Origin: Erythrophleum ivorense
Lineage: Eukaryota; Streptophyta; Magnoliopsida; Fabales; Fabaceae
Direction of reading: 5' to 3'
Assembly: GCA_026724425.1 (NCBI GenBank)
Contig: JAIUCV010000002.1
Span: 3,291,001-3,355,000, forward strand
Length of the DNA stretch: 64,000 nt
Part shown: positions 1 to 12,000 of the stretch, one piece after another
Layout of the letters: every line of letters starts with the position of its first letter
Position numbering within the stretch: position 1 is the stretch's first letter
Position numbers and translations under genes: made by a program
Notes under the pieces: generated by a model
The model's input: the letters and a program-made list of their open reading frames with translations, nothing else
Databases searched by the model: none
Told to the model about the DNA's origin: nothing

Positions 1-888
1 TCAAGGAGTAGGCTCCACGTGTTTTGAGTATGCTATTTATATATATATATATATATGGAGCGAGTTTCAAATGGTGTCTCATTTGCCGACGCCTCACATC
101 CGAATAAATTGCAGAGAATAATAATGGATTGTGTTACTCTTTTTGAATGTAAACGAGTGCCTTTTTTAAAGGTAAAAAAATAGGTATTATGGTTCCCAAG
201 TGGATTTTATTTCTAAATGAGTGTAATACTAGTGCATTATAACTTTTTTTTCTCTGAACTATTAACATTGGAGGTGGAGAAAGAATAAAATGATAAATTA
301 CTAATTTGCATTGTACAACTAAAATATTTATGTGATTTAATATGTATATATTTCATATATATACATATTGTGTCTTTTTTTTTAATTAATAATTTACTGT
401 GAATTAAAAAAAATTAAGAGAATTTAAATTCCATCAGTAAAACTAAAATTCAGACATAGAACAAAAACTGAATGATGGGTACTGTGGAGATCCATGCTGT
501 GGGGCTGCTCTACCCCTTTTCAGGGAAGGTATAAAACTTTTGTTTTTTGTCTTTTTTTTTTTTTAATTTTCAAACCTTTTTTTTTTTAATAAAAACTTTC
601 CACAAAGAGGGCACAACAAGTTGGATCTAGAGTAAAGAATCCAAATTCGATGGGTAGTCTACTGTCCAGAATGGGCTCAAATGAGCAGACTGAATTGTGA
701 AAAGTGATCCACAAACTAATCGGTATACTATACTTTTGGGGTGGAGAGATCAGTAAATAGAAATAGCTAACTCGAGATCGGGAAGTTCGGTTTTTCCATA
801 CTAGCTAATATTGAGACACGTCTGAGACAGTTGGTCAAGATGAATATGGTAGCTTTATCATCCAAAATTTGATCTGATACTGCTAGAT

Positions 889-1086
889 ATGGGCCCCGAT
901 GGGCACTTAGTTTCTCTGTTCCCAAAGCATTTTCCTGCGAATATAACATTTACCTTAATTTCCAATCCTAGTTCTCGTGCTCAAGTAGCACTTGTGGTTC
1001 CTAGTGCTGGTAAAGAAGCATTCACATTTCACTCTGCAAATGTTGAATTGGTTTCACCTGAGGAAGTGGAGGTGCAATGGTTCTAA
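889..1086 (+). other. Unassigned 65-codon coding-like fragment
   Basis: A 65-codon open frame reads as fairly complex, well-mixed protein (for example the stretch VALVVPSAGKEAFTFHSANV) and ends at a stop codon. It is less AT-biased than its surroundings, which is why it is listed. I do not recognise the family. An in-frame stop lies a few codons upstream of the ATG and no clear splice acceptor was identified, so it may be the last exon of a lost gene or a relic. No promoter or partner exon is convincing. Confidence 0.25.
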
Positions 1087-2330
1087 GAAAAAGGTGCTAG
1101 CTGCTTAGCAGCACGTAGATCTATCATCTGTGTTATGCTGCTGCATTGGTGTTTGTAACTGTTGGTTTTAGTTTCAAAACAGATAAATTTATTGCTACTT
1201 CTCCTTATGTGAGTGGTAGATTTATATTAGCGCTGGAACAGATTTCTCATTTGCTACGATACTGGACAGAGAATAGACCAACTGGAATAATCTCAATGTA
1301 ATTATTTTATCCATGAAATTTGATTTTGGACTCTGATTGCTCTATCCCATCTTTGTACTATTTGAAATGACCTTTCCAAGTTAATCTTCCCATTGTCCTC
1401 CCCTACAATCATTCTGTCTTGTATATTCAATAACGGAAAAATGCAAATTCACCTTATGAAAAATAAATAAATCAAACTAATTATTTATAAATATATTAGA
1501 CGTAATTTTTTAATAAAATTAATTTCAGACAAATTTATGTGTCTTTTTTATAATTTTTTTTTTTGCCATTAACAAATCTTTCTATCCATTAGTGACGTTG
1601 ATGGCCACATTCACTGTTTTCTTCCCTGGAGATTTTTGTGTTGTGGACTTCAATTAGTATGATCTGCCAATGTATTCCCAGGACTGCTCAGTACTGTGAG
1701 GAGCATCCATATGAATTTGGGCAAATGCCTTTTGTTATTTATAGCATGTGTGACTGGAAAGTTCAAGGGTGCTTCCCATCCTTACTAGTGGAATTATGTA
1801 AGCATCTAACCTTTCTTGTCATATTGTCTCATCCATGACCAAGTGCTTTGCTCCTACATATTCATCCAAATCCCTACACCACCTCCTTTGTTTCTTTCTT
1901 TCTTTGCGAGCTATTTGACTAACACTGGTTCTTATCTTATGTGGCTTTGTTTTTGTATTTTTTTTAAATGGGCTGTCATGTGGGTTTGCATACAGTAAAC
2001 GGGGTTCCTTCTTGAGAGCCAAAACTGATTCATTTGGATTAATAGGATGATGGGGTGAAAGCTTTTCTATCGGATGGTAAAACCATGGGATTATTGACCC
2101 ATATTTATGAGGATTTGGGTCCTTTAAAGTTGAAAATAAATTTATTAAAGAGATATCGACACAAATATTAAAGAAGGGAGAATTTTTTAGATGAGTCTCA
2201 TTTGGATATCACCCTTCTCTCTATTTCTTTTTAATGATATCTTGTAAAATATTTTAGAGGATTTAAATCTCATTTCTGAAAGAGCTTGCAGAAGCATACC
2301 CTAGATGGTGGTCAATTGACTCTCTTTATA

Positions 2331-2454
2331 GGTTCGATGTCTTACTTAAAAGCCACTCCAAGAATATCCACTTGCAATTTGCGACTTGTTTATTGCATCC
2401 ATATACTCAAGAGGAAGTGGAAATTGGGAAATGCATTGCACTTCTTGCCTCGCC
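2331..2454 (+). other. Unassigned exon-like fragment
   Basis: Just after a pyrimidine-rich stretch ending in tag (about 2319-2330) an open frame reads as ordinary soluble protein, including LLHPYTQEEVEIGKCIALL, and then decays into AT-rich sequence after about 2454. A smaller piece near 1680-1780 (with EEHPYEFGQMPFVIY in another frame) has similar quality. These may be exons of one fractionated gene together with 889-1086. The family is not recognised and no joined gene model is claimed. Confidence 0.22.
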
Positions 2455-3957
2455 TTTCATGCTTTTTAATTGTACACTACCTTTTATGCGTCTGTTATGG
2501 TATTTATTATTTAAATGCCATTGGCTTTTGTATCAGTTTTCTTTTCCATGTTAAGCATACTTTGGCTTCTAAACCTGCATTGATTTCCTCATATTAGTGT
2601 CTTATCTATTGCAATCAAAATTAGATGCTTGGTCCAAGAAGATCATGTTTGTTACATGGACAATGCTTTGTTTGAAATGAGTATGGTTGTTTATTCTAAC
2701 TAATTAACCCCATAAGATAGTGAGTCACAGCTGCAATAATAATTGCATTTAAGCTAAGCAGAAAGATAATTAAATAAGGTTATATGTATACAACTATGGC
2801 CATTTTAATATTTGCATATGGATAGCGTTGATCTCTCAAAAAGAAATTATTAAATAGACATGATCTATTTTAAATAATTACGTTTGATATAAGAATATAA
2901 TTATTTTCATTTATTTAATCTCTCCAAATAGGTATACATAGTTTACCAAAAAAATTCATTAAATTATAGCATAGATCTGTTGTAAAAAAAAACAAAACAA
3001 AACCAATGTTTTCTTCTGTATTAGATCTCGCTTTTAGGTTCATGCTTGGGGAAGAAAAGATTTTCTGCCACGAGTCCAGTATGGTCTGCATATATGGAAG
3101 CTTTATCCATTTTCTGCACAAACCACCACAGTGCCTGTGAATCTCGGCCGTAGACTAAACTATTTAATCTTTTTTAACTATAATGGAAATAAATTCTCTC
3201 AGTCTTTTTTTTTTTTAAATAACACTATTAATTTTGATAAGAGATTGACAAAGTATGTAACAAGTAAGTCCCACACTGTCAATTTTTTAAAAAAAAATTG
3301 AGGGTATCCAAATGTAGAAAGTTTATAAAATTAAATCCAATGGCATTAAAATCTAACATATACTTCAGTTAAAAAAAAAATCCAATTAATATTTAAAAGG
3401 CTTAAGCAGTGTAAGTCCCAATCAATTCTTAGGTTTGATTAAACCTCAGAACGAACACTTCGTCATAAGCAGATTTGACTGCAATTACTTGACATTATTG
3501 AGGCTTTAGGATAACATGGCATGGTGGTGTTGTCCTTGTCCTATAGAAGACAGAGCTTACTTTGGAATCACTGTTCATGCTTTCTGGAATCCCTTTCATC
3601 ATTGTGATAGATAATGAAAAGGACCTACAATGCATGAAATATACAAAAGGTACAGCATATTATCTTTTTCTTTTTTTTTTTCTTTGTTGTCAATATCTTT
3701 CTTTTTTTGAGTTGTCTCCCTTGCATGCCAATGACTCAATTAGTATGCTTTCTGAATGAGCACTGTGCTCCTAGGAGGAAAAACATTAGATTATTACTCT
3801 AAAAGATTTGTGCATAGAAATCACATTGTATATTTAAAGCTGCGTTCATCATGATGACTATGTTGGATGGTTCGGGCCAACACCAACGAAAGGCCTCAAT
3901 CGCTGCAACGTATACTGCAGATAATGTGTTTGATAAATTGCGCAAACCAACATTTTA

Positions 3958-4242
3958 GGAAAAAATCCTCTCCCATGCCTTTCTCTCCCTTGTCTATCCC
4001 ATAAGATCTGGATCGTTCAGATTTTAATCTGAACGGTTCAAATCTTTTTATTTTTATTTTTTTAGACTTAAATAATATTTTTTTAAAATTTTACAGTTAA
4101 AAAAATAATTTTATTTTGTATTTTATTTTTTTTAAGATTTATTTTTTAAAAAATCTAAAAAAAATAATTAGATCTGAATCGTCCAAATTAATTTAAACGG
4201 TCCAGATCTGACACTGGAGAGAGCACGGGAGAGGATCCAAAT
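3958..4242. mobile_element. Mutator-like MITE with 11-bp target duplication
   Basis: This 285-bp element has long imperfect terminal inverted repeats of about 80 bp. The left arm starts near the motif atcctctccc and runs through agatctgg..cgttcagatt. The right arm ends with the complementary gggagaggat and contains cggtccagatct. The core is T/A-rich and non-coding. It is flanked on both sides by the identical 11-mer ccaacatttta (3947-3957 and 4243-4253). A 9-11 bp duplication with long inverted repeats is typical of Mutator-type MITEs. No transposase is encoded. Confidence 0.72.
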
Positions 4243-4253
4243 CCAACATTTTA

Positions 4254-7200
4254 TGATACAGAGAAAACGTTTTATATTGCAGTTGTCGGATCTCAAAGTG
4301 GCAGTTGATGGGAAAGCCAAGCACCAACAGCACCTATGTATTAATTAATTTCTTACCAATTTAGAAACCGAAGTCACTGAAAAGTGTTTTGATTGGAGCC
4401 CACGAGAATGTGAAAAAAGAAAAATCATATCCTCTCGAGTAATCCACTTTATATACAGGGGTAAGAAGAAGAAAACCAACAGCACCTTCCTCTGGGATGA
4501 AGATAAATGCGTTCTCTTTCTTTATCTTTTTTGTGTCTATGGAACTTAAATTAAAGCAGAAGAATATTAGTTGACAAAAAACACAGAATCATTCTCATAC
4601 AGACAATAACAGCACTGTGAGATAACATGTTACCGTCGGATCAAAGGACAAGATAGATGACATTGCATGTGAGGGGCTTTCCTGTATGAGTATGTCATTT
4701 CTTCTACTTTTCTAACCTTTGGTTTTTTCTTTCTCTTTTTTCAAAACCATTGCGCCTGTTTTTGTTGACTAATACTTTTAGATTTTATCTCCTTCCACTC
4801 ACACAGGGCCAGGTTAGTTGTTAGTTAGCGGTTATTAACAGTGCAAAGTTGAGGTTTTCTTTAAGTAAATATTTGACCTAAAATTTGAATGAACGAATTT
4901 ATAAATAAATAAACAATTTTTAAGATGTGTATATATCTTTTTATAACTGATTTAATTTATATATTTTTTAATTTTATAGAAACAATGTAATTAACAAGAT
5001 TAATATTGACTTAGTGGTTCAAAGAACCCCACCAAGTATTATGTAAGTTTTGGTCAAGCATCACAAATCCCCATACAAATTGGCTAATTGCAAAAATGCT
5101 AGTATTATGCTGGTCTCAATCTTTAAATTAATTATATCTAATTATCTTCTTTACTGTAATTCAACCACCATCTGTAACATCTAATACAAAAATGGATTAA
5201 AGCCTAACTAGACAAGTAGGTACTTGATAGTTTTCTTTATATAAATTCAAGACCCTTTTTGACTGAATATGCAATGTTAGGCTTGGTTTTCTTATTATTG
5301 TCTTGTCATAATCAATCCATTTTGACTGTATTTTTACCTTTCATTGCTTAGGGATGCCATAACTAGCAAATAGCTGTTTCTGTGCTCAACTAAATGCGAT
5401 TACCAGTAATTGGCCGACAAGTTTTAATTGGGAAGAAGGTGTTACATATATAGCCAAAATTCAAATTAACTAAGCTTGAATCAACGTGACGCTCACAGAC
5501 ATAATAATGTGGTGAGTTTGATTTTTTTTTTTTCTTTTCGACTGTTTTGGTCATCTACAATTCTAGAAAATGGGAAAAGGATCTAGAGCCGCAAAATTGA
5601 CCTTTAATCAAGTATGAATTTTAATTAGTTTGTGAAGGAACACGACCCTGTCATTTAACTAAGCCGTGGAAATTTAATGAGCTCAAACCTAACATAAATT
5701 TATGTCCAAAAACTAAAATTTATAGTGCAACTTCCTTTTCACAATGATTAAATCAAGTAGAGAGGGAACTGAAATTCAAATTCTGCACATTAATTTTTAT
5801 TATTGATCTAGAAGACCTGTTTTCTAAATAAAATATCTTCTTTAGAAGCTTGTATATCTATGTCCACACTGCAGGACCCTCAATGCAATATTTTAATCTT
5901 GCTTGACCAAGTAATATTATTATTAAGAAAAAGCAGAGAGAACCATATGCTTATCTTTTAAATCACTCTATATGCCAACAAATAAACTATTAGTGAAATT
6001 TTCTCAACCTCAGCAATGGGAACATTGAGATCTGAATGGTCACTAAGCCCACTGCATCTATACTAGTATTATTTAAAAGAAAATATATATCTTTTGGATA
6101 TCTTCATAGGTATTATATTTTAGAAAGATATTGATTTTTTATTTATGTCTCAAACAGTTTTAAAAGGGTATCTCCAAAAAAAATTACAAAATTCATCAAA
6201 CTAATAAGTATGTATTGCGTAGTAGTGTTTCATGGAATTTTTGAGATAAATCAGGTTCTAGAGTTCAGATGCTCCATTCTCGAGCAGTATGTTCTTTTGG
6301 TATTATTATAAGAGACATGATACTATATTTTTTATTTTTTATAGTTATAAACAATGATTATTAAATATTATTAAATACAAAATAATATCTATTTATTCTA
6401 TTAAACTTGTTACCATAATTATACTCATTAATAACATAAAAAAATTAATTATGTTAAAAGTTATTAATTATTAAATAAATATATTTCAGTAATTATCTAA
6501 TAAAATTTTTTATATTTAATAATTTTTATATTGTAAATAAAAAATTTAAAAATATTATATCATCACTTTTATTATAACACAATTGTTTCTATTGACGTGA
6601 TTTAAAAAAAACAAAAGCATGTGTTTCGAGATAGAAATTAGGACTTGTGTAGATTGAATTATTCTTATGAGATTCCGTATGCTGCATAAGAAATTACAAG
6701 TGTGTTTTATTAGGTTGAAATATTTTCCTTCAAAATCAAGAATTCAAATCCTTAACAATAAAAAATTGATTAATCTTATACATATTCTAACTTCTTTGTA
6801 TTATTCTTTTTTGTTGATTATATAATTATTCTTTTTTGTTGATTATATAACAATGTAAAATTCAATTTTAAAAAAGTATGCATAAAGTATCTACAGAAAA
6901 ATGTAAGGATCATGAATTAATGGTTAAAAATAGTTGCTAAATACATATATATTGATTCTTTAATTCTGTAATGAAAGACGATTTCATTTTGAAATACATA
7001 TTTAAAATTTAAATATTTATCAAAAAATTTAAAATCTTATTGTTATCAATTGGGAAGATTGACATTATTTTCAATCTCCATTTAATTTTATTTTTTATAA
7101 TGGGAATTAAAGTATTTGAATTCAAAATACTACTTGTGATATTAATGGATGAAGAGAATGACTAGTTAGTCTAAACTCATTCACAAATAAAAATTATTTA

Positions 7201-7417
7201 AATTCAATTTTTTGACAAATTATTCAAAGTTAAATTTGATATCAAATTTATTCTAATTTTAAAAATTAAAACTAAAGTTATCATTCAATTTAAGTATATT
7301 AAACCAATCTAAAATCATTAAAATTATTATTTAATATATTAAGTAAAAAGCTTTTGACCCAAAAATTACAAATCAAGGATGGATTGCAAATAAAAAGAAG
7401 GCAATAGGCGAAGGAGG
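4254..7417. other. Gene-free AT-rich intergenic stretch
   Basis: There is no open frame with protein-like composition. Homopolymer runs and AT-rich simple sequence dominate. A 25-bp direct duplication occurs at 6800-6849 (listed separately). I see no tRNA, rRNA or transposon-coding remnant here. Confidence 0.6.
6800..6849. repeat. 25-bp tandem duplication
   Basis: Two exact adjacent copies of a 25-bp unit beginning attattcttttttgttgat lie head to tail. It is most likely a replication-slippage product in an AT-rich spacer. Confidence 0.85.
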
Positions 7418-7425
7418 TAGGGTTT
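7418..7425. promoter_or_regulatory. Telo-box (AAACCCTA on the minus strand)
   Basis: The sequence tagggttt is the reverse complement of the telo-box AAACCCTA, a plant core-promoter element often found in housekeeping and translation-related genes. It lies about 410 bp upstream of the RabGAP start codon. Function here is inferred from motif and position only. Confidence 0.35.
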
Positions 7426-7485
7426 AATAATTGATATCTGTAGGGTTGAAATTGAAAAAGGTCAGTAATTTAGTGCCAAAGATAA

Positions 7486-7495
7486 ACGACGTCGT
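7486..7495. promoter_or_regulatory. Perfect ACGACGTCGT palindrome (bZIP C-box)
   Basis: A 10-bp perfect palindrome with a GACGTC core lies about 340 bp upstream of the RabGAP start codon. GACGTC is the C-box bound by plant bZIP factors (HY5/TGA types). A regulatory role is inferred. Confidence 0.35.
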
Positions 7496-7835
7496 GATTT
7501 GGTGTCTGCTAGACTGGGTAGCGCTGTTGTTTCCCCACCTAGCAGGGTAAAGCGCAAAGCTTTACATATGCACAGAGACTTCCCCAATCTTCCAATTCAG
7601 TCACTTCCCTCTTTCTCTCTCCTGTTCCTTTTTCCGCTGAGAGAGACAAAGATAAAGACTGGTGCAAATGCAATTGTGCTTGTGTCACAAAATCAAAGTG
7701 GGAGAGCACAAGAAACCAAAAGCAGTTGGCTTCCGGGTTTGTTTGTCAAGAAAAAAAGCTGAAAGAAATTCCGGTGGTTGAAGAAGGAAAAGGAGAAAGA
7801 AGGGCATTCTAGTAATTTCGACTTCCTCCTCCCCC

Positions 7836-10800
7836 ATGGTCGCATCCGCTCACTTGAACACCAACAGCGACGCTCCCATCATCTCCGGCGGCGGCGGCGG
7901 CATCAGATTCTGGTTAATGGCAGCGGCTACGACGCCGTCCACCTCGGCGGTGGTGATCACAGCCTTGGCTGGGGTGGCTCTCGTCGCTGCGATTTTCTAC
8001 GGTGCCAGTAGGTAAAAAACCGATGCACTGAAAAAAAAATTCTCAAGAAGAGAGCATTAGAGCTTCGAAAAACCCTAGACACGTTCTGTCAGGCATAGAT
8101 GATATTGTTTTCGATTCCGATTTTGTTCCACTAGAAAGTTGTGTATATAAGGAATATATAGATGAATCCCCTTAGACGAAGTCATAATTCGTCTTCGTCG
8201 TCTTCAAATTCCTCTCCTTCTTCATCGTCGTCGCCATCATCTTCGTCGTGGATCCATTTGCGTTCGGTTCTATTCGTTGTTACTTCTTCCTCACCAGCTT
8301 CTTCTTGTTCACCCTCTGATCGGTGAGTTCTTCTCTCCTTTTGTTCTCGCTTTTTTTCCTATTTACAAAGCTAAGATTTGTTTGAGCTCAGATTTCTATT
8401 TAGTTTATGTTTGTTCCGGGTCAGATCTCCATCTCTAAGTATCCCCAATCTTACTACCTATGTCAGCTTAGCTTAATCAGTATGTATTTAGCGTTTTTGT
8501 GCTTCGACTTCCATATTCTTAATATTTTGTCTTTGTTCTGCAGCATTTCGATCTAACTTTTACTCTTGGCTACTTGATTCTGTGTTTCGCTGGTCTTATT
8601 CTGGTGGAATTGTTGATTTGTTAGATTCACGATGCATTTTTCTATTTAACTGCCTAGTAAGAAAAAGAAGAGAAAGAGAGAGGGAGAGGGAGATAGATAT
8701 TTCTTTTTGGAAGGTTGTCTTCTATAGAAAAATTGAGTTGGAGCCTTTCTTCTTTCCTTTAATTTCATAGCTTGCCCCCATTCCTCATGTCAAATCAATA
8801 GCTTGTGTACGAATCAGTTATAGGATAGCGCTGGTGAATGGCTTGGACACAATTTAACTTAATTATGGGAACCATAGTGATCGCTCGTCAAATGGTCTGC
8901 GGCGTCCACGATGCTAGATTATGGGCTTTAATATTCTGGAATTTTTTTTTAAAATAAATATCTAAAGGATGTTGATTCATAGTTCAGAACTTCTAATCTG
9001 TTCGCTTTTCCTCTTTTTATCTCTTCTTATTTTCCCTTAAACTTTCTACTTAAAATAGGTAGAGTTGCCCCTCTCATCAAAATGGAATAATCTGTTAATC
9101 AATTAAATTAAATTAAATGAACAACAGTGATACTGTAATCATATGGTTGAACAATACTTAGAGAAATAACATGTTATATTGGGGGCAGTACGGAAGGGCA
9201 CTATTACAGTTTTAACTTTTGCAAGAGTGCATCTGGTTTTATATGCATTAAGTGCTCTAGCACTGAGCAAGTAGGAGTAAAATATTTCACTTATTGATGC
9301 ATGAAATCTCTGAGACTTTTATTATATAATGCTAGAGCACTTCAAATTATTTTTAATATGGAAGAACAGCTTTTGTGCGTGCTTTTTCATTCCTTCTGAA
9401 GTTTTTTTTTTTAAATTATTGTTGGCTGTTTATTGTCTATTTTCAAGCTTGCTTATACATAGGCAGGCAGTAATGAGTAATTCTTTTTTGGAAATTTTCA
9501 GGGGTCGCCTTAAATCACCATGGTCACGTAGGAAAAGAAAACATGCCCTTTCACCACAGCAGTGGAAAGGCTTGTTTACACAAGATGGAAGACTCCGTGA
9601 CAGTGGAATTAAGTTCTTGAAAAGAGTTCGCAGTGGAGTGAGTTTACTTTTCTGTTTATCTTGATGTTAAAGTTATGTTTCTCATGTTTCTGTTTTACCA
9701 TTTGGAATTAATTACAATAGTTATGCAGGGTGTTGATCGTACTATTAGGGCTGAAGTTTGGCCATTTTTACTTGGAGTGTAAGCATGCTCTCTTCCTAGT
9801 TTCATTTCTAATGGCTGTCACTGTATCTGTACTTCGTATACTTGAAATCAATCAAACATTTTATGTTATATAGTTGCTCGGTTTTGGTGCTTTGCCCCAT
9901 ATTATGTGTTTGGGAGGGCATGGGTTACTTTTTTCCTAGATTTGGATTATTGGAGCTTCTAAATTTATTCATTTGATGAGATAAAATTCTATATGGTTGC
10001 TGATTACTTATTTATTTAAACAGCTATGACTTGGACAGCACCAAAGAAGAAAGAGATGTTATAATAACTGAAAAAAGGTAGGCATGCCAATTTGATCTCT
10101 AAATGTGTTGTTAGGTACTTTCTTGCTGCTTGATTGTATGAGCTTCTTCCCCTTGCAACTGATTCTGTTTTCTTCTCTCTCTCTCTCTTTTAATTCTGTG
10201 CTATATTAATGCCAAATCTTTAAACACAGAAAGCAATATGAGAAACTCCGCAGACAATGCCGGAAATTTCTAAAGCACAGCAATGGGAGCTTTAAGTTAA
10301 ATGAAATTGGTGGAGTTGGCAGTGAGGGAGATAGTGGGAGTTTCATTCAAGACTCTGGTTCTCCTAGTTCAGAAGATGTTGCCAGTGCCAGGGAATCCCT
10401 CTCTAGTGAGGAGAGGAGCCCTGATGTTGAGTACTCAGATGATCCATCCAGTGCATTGGTTGAAGGAGATGATGTTTCCAATGCCAACAATGCTGATGCT
10501 TCTGCATTGGATACTGATTCTTCTGATTCAGATTCGTCAGAAGGTCCGGAGGTAATCCAGAATTTCCCCTCTGTGGATGTTCAGGAAGAGAATGATCCCA
10601 AGACAGCTTCCAAGGAAGATTCTTCTCCCTCCCAGACCAAAGTCTCATCGAAACTTAGAACTAAGGAAGATTTTGCAACATGGCAGCGGATCATCCGACT
10701 TGATGCAGTGCGTGCGAATGCAGAATGGATGCCATACTCTCCCTCTCAAGCTGTGGTATCAGAGAGTAGGGCACGCCGATCTGCTGAGGTGGTTGGCTTG

Positions 10801-11481
10801 AAGGATTATGGTCACCTAGAGCCCAGCAGAATCTTCCATGCTGCCCGACTAGTTGCTATCCTTGAGGCATATGCACTACATGACCCTGAGATTGGCTACT
10901 GCCAAGGTATGAGTGATCTGCTATCTCCTATAATTAGTGTTATATCAGAGGATCATGAGGCTTTCTGGTGTTTTGTTGGATTCATGAAAAAGGCACGGCA
11001 GAATTTTAGACTTGATGAGGTAGGTATAAGGAGGCAACTTAATATTGTTGCTAAAATTATCAAATTTAAGGACTCCCACCTATATAGGCACTTGGAGAAG
11101 CTGGAGGCTGAGGATTGCTTTTTTGTTTATAGAATGGTGGTGGTATTGTTCAGAAGGGAATTGACGTTTGAACAGACTCTTTGCCTCTGGGAAGTGATGT
11201 GGGCAGACCAAGCAGCAATTAGGGCAGGTATTGGAAAGTCTGCATGGAGCAGAATAAGGCAGCGTGCTCCCCCCACAGACGATTTATTGCTTTATGCAAT
11301 AGCAGCTTCGGTATTGCAGAGGAGGAAACTGATTATTGAGAAGTATAGCAGCATGGATGAGATCATCAGGGAATGCAATGGCATGGCGGGACACTTAGAT
11401 GTTTGGAAACTGCTAGATGATGCACATAACTTGGTGGTCACCCTTCATGACAAAATGAAAATAGAGACATCATTCCGGTGA
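7836..11481 (+). CDS. RABGAP22: TBC-domain Rab GTPase-activating protein (RabGAP22/GYP7-like)
   Basis: This gene encodes a GTPase-activating protein for Rab-family GTPases, acting in membrane traffic. Five coding exons join in phase: 7836-8011, 9502-9637, 9729-9778, 10024-10077 and 10230-11481, giving 555 aa. Residues about 36-56 form a hydrophobic helix (from the first exon), suggesting membrane anchoring. The TBC fold starts in exons 2-4 (RSGVDRTIRAEVWPFLLGV). An acidic Ser/Asp-rich insert at about residues 190-260 separates this from the catalytic part. The dual-finger motifs are intact: IxxDxxR as IRLDAVR (Arg about residue 300) and YCQGM (Gln about residue 364), so an active GAP is expected. 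The gene lies divergent to nothing close by; the next gene (cytochrome b5) converges on it. A possible poly(A) signal aataaa is at 11983. A second first exon (8162-8322) offers another N-terminus. Family assignment is firm; the exact orthologue name rests on remembered Arabidopsis synteny. Confidence 0.93.
8162..8322 (+). CDS. RABGAP22: Alternative first exon of the RabGAP gene
   Basis: From the ATG at 8162 an open frame of 53 codons plus 2 nt runs to a clean donor (CG/gtgagt). It has the same splice phase as the upstream first exon, and both joins restore an Arg followed by GRLKSPWSRRKRK in exon 2. The encoded N-terminus is Ser-rich (MNPLRRSHNS followed by long Ser tracts, then WIHLRSVLFVV). 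It therefore replaces the membrane helix of the first isoform by a basic/Ser-rich leader, giving a 550-aa protein. From memory, plant RabGAPs of this family have such Ser-rich starts annotated. A TATA-like tatataa sits at about 8144-8150, too close to the ATG to be an ordinary TATA box, so transcription may start further upstream with alternative splicing. Expression is unproven. Confidence 0.75.
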
Positions 11482-12000
11482 CTGCAATTAATTGACAGTT
11501 AAAGTGGTTTATAATATTGTCCAAAGATCTCATTTATTTCGGTCTGCCAGGTCTCTCCACAAGAAGTAAAAATAAGCATTGCAGATGATATAACTTTGAG
11601 CTCTGCTGCTTCAACTAGCCACCGCATCTATTCAAGGCTTAGATGCCGTAATGGTGGCTAATGGGGATGGAAGTTAGCTAGATTTATGTGCTTTTTTCTT
11701 CTTTGCTCCATTTTTTCTTTCCTTAAAATTCTGGTTTCAGACACAGATCTGGGAACTCTCTAGAACACCATTGCGAAAGCAGGTGGGTAGGGGCATGTAA
11801 CCATCACGAGGTTGAGATATTATTCTACAACATGATTGTTGTCTTCTTTGACTCATCAGGGCCTTAATGCATGAGCTTGAGCTTCTGACTATTGCAGATC
11901 ATTTGAATCTTTAGAAACCACTAATTACAGTAGGTGGGATGCTAGATTTTCAGGTATATTTTAGAATTAGGTGCAGAGACTGAATAAAGGTATTTACTGG
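11482..12000 (+). other. Probable 3' UTR of the RabGAP gene
   Basis: The sequence after the stop codon keeps a balanced base composition for about 500 bp, then becomes AT-rich. An aataaa hexamer at 11983-11988 is a plausible near-upstream poly(A) element. There is no open frame of note. Confidence 0.4.

Noticed and set aside
7499..7762. 87-codon open frame upstream of the RabGAP gene
   Set aside because: It does not start with ATG and lies in the probable promoter/5' UTR; composition reflects polypurine and polypyrimidine runs.
10403..10648. Minus-strand open frame opposite the RabGAP last exon
   Set aside because: It is a shadow of the acidic coding region on the plus strand, which is fully explained by the RabGAP frame.
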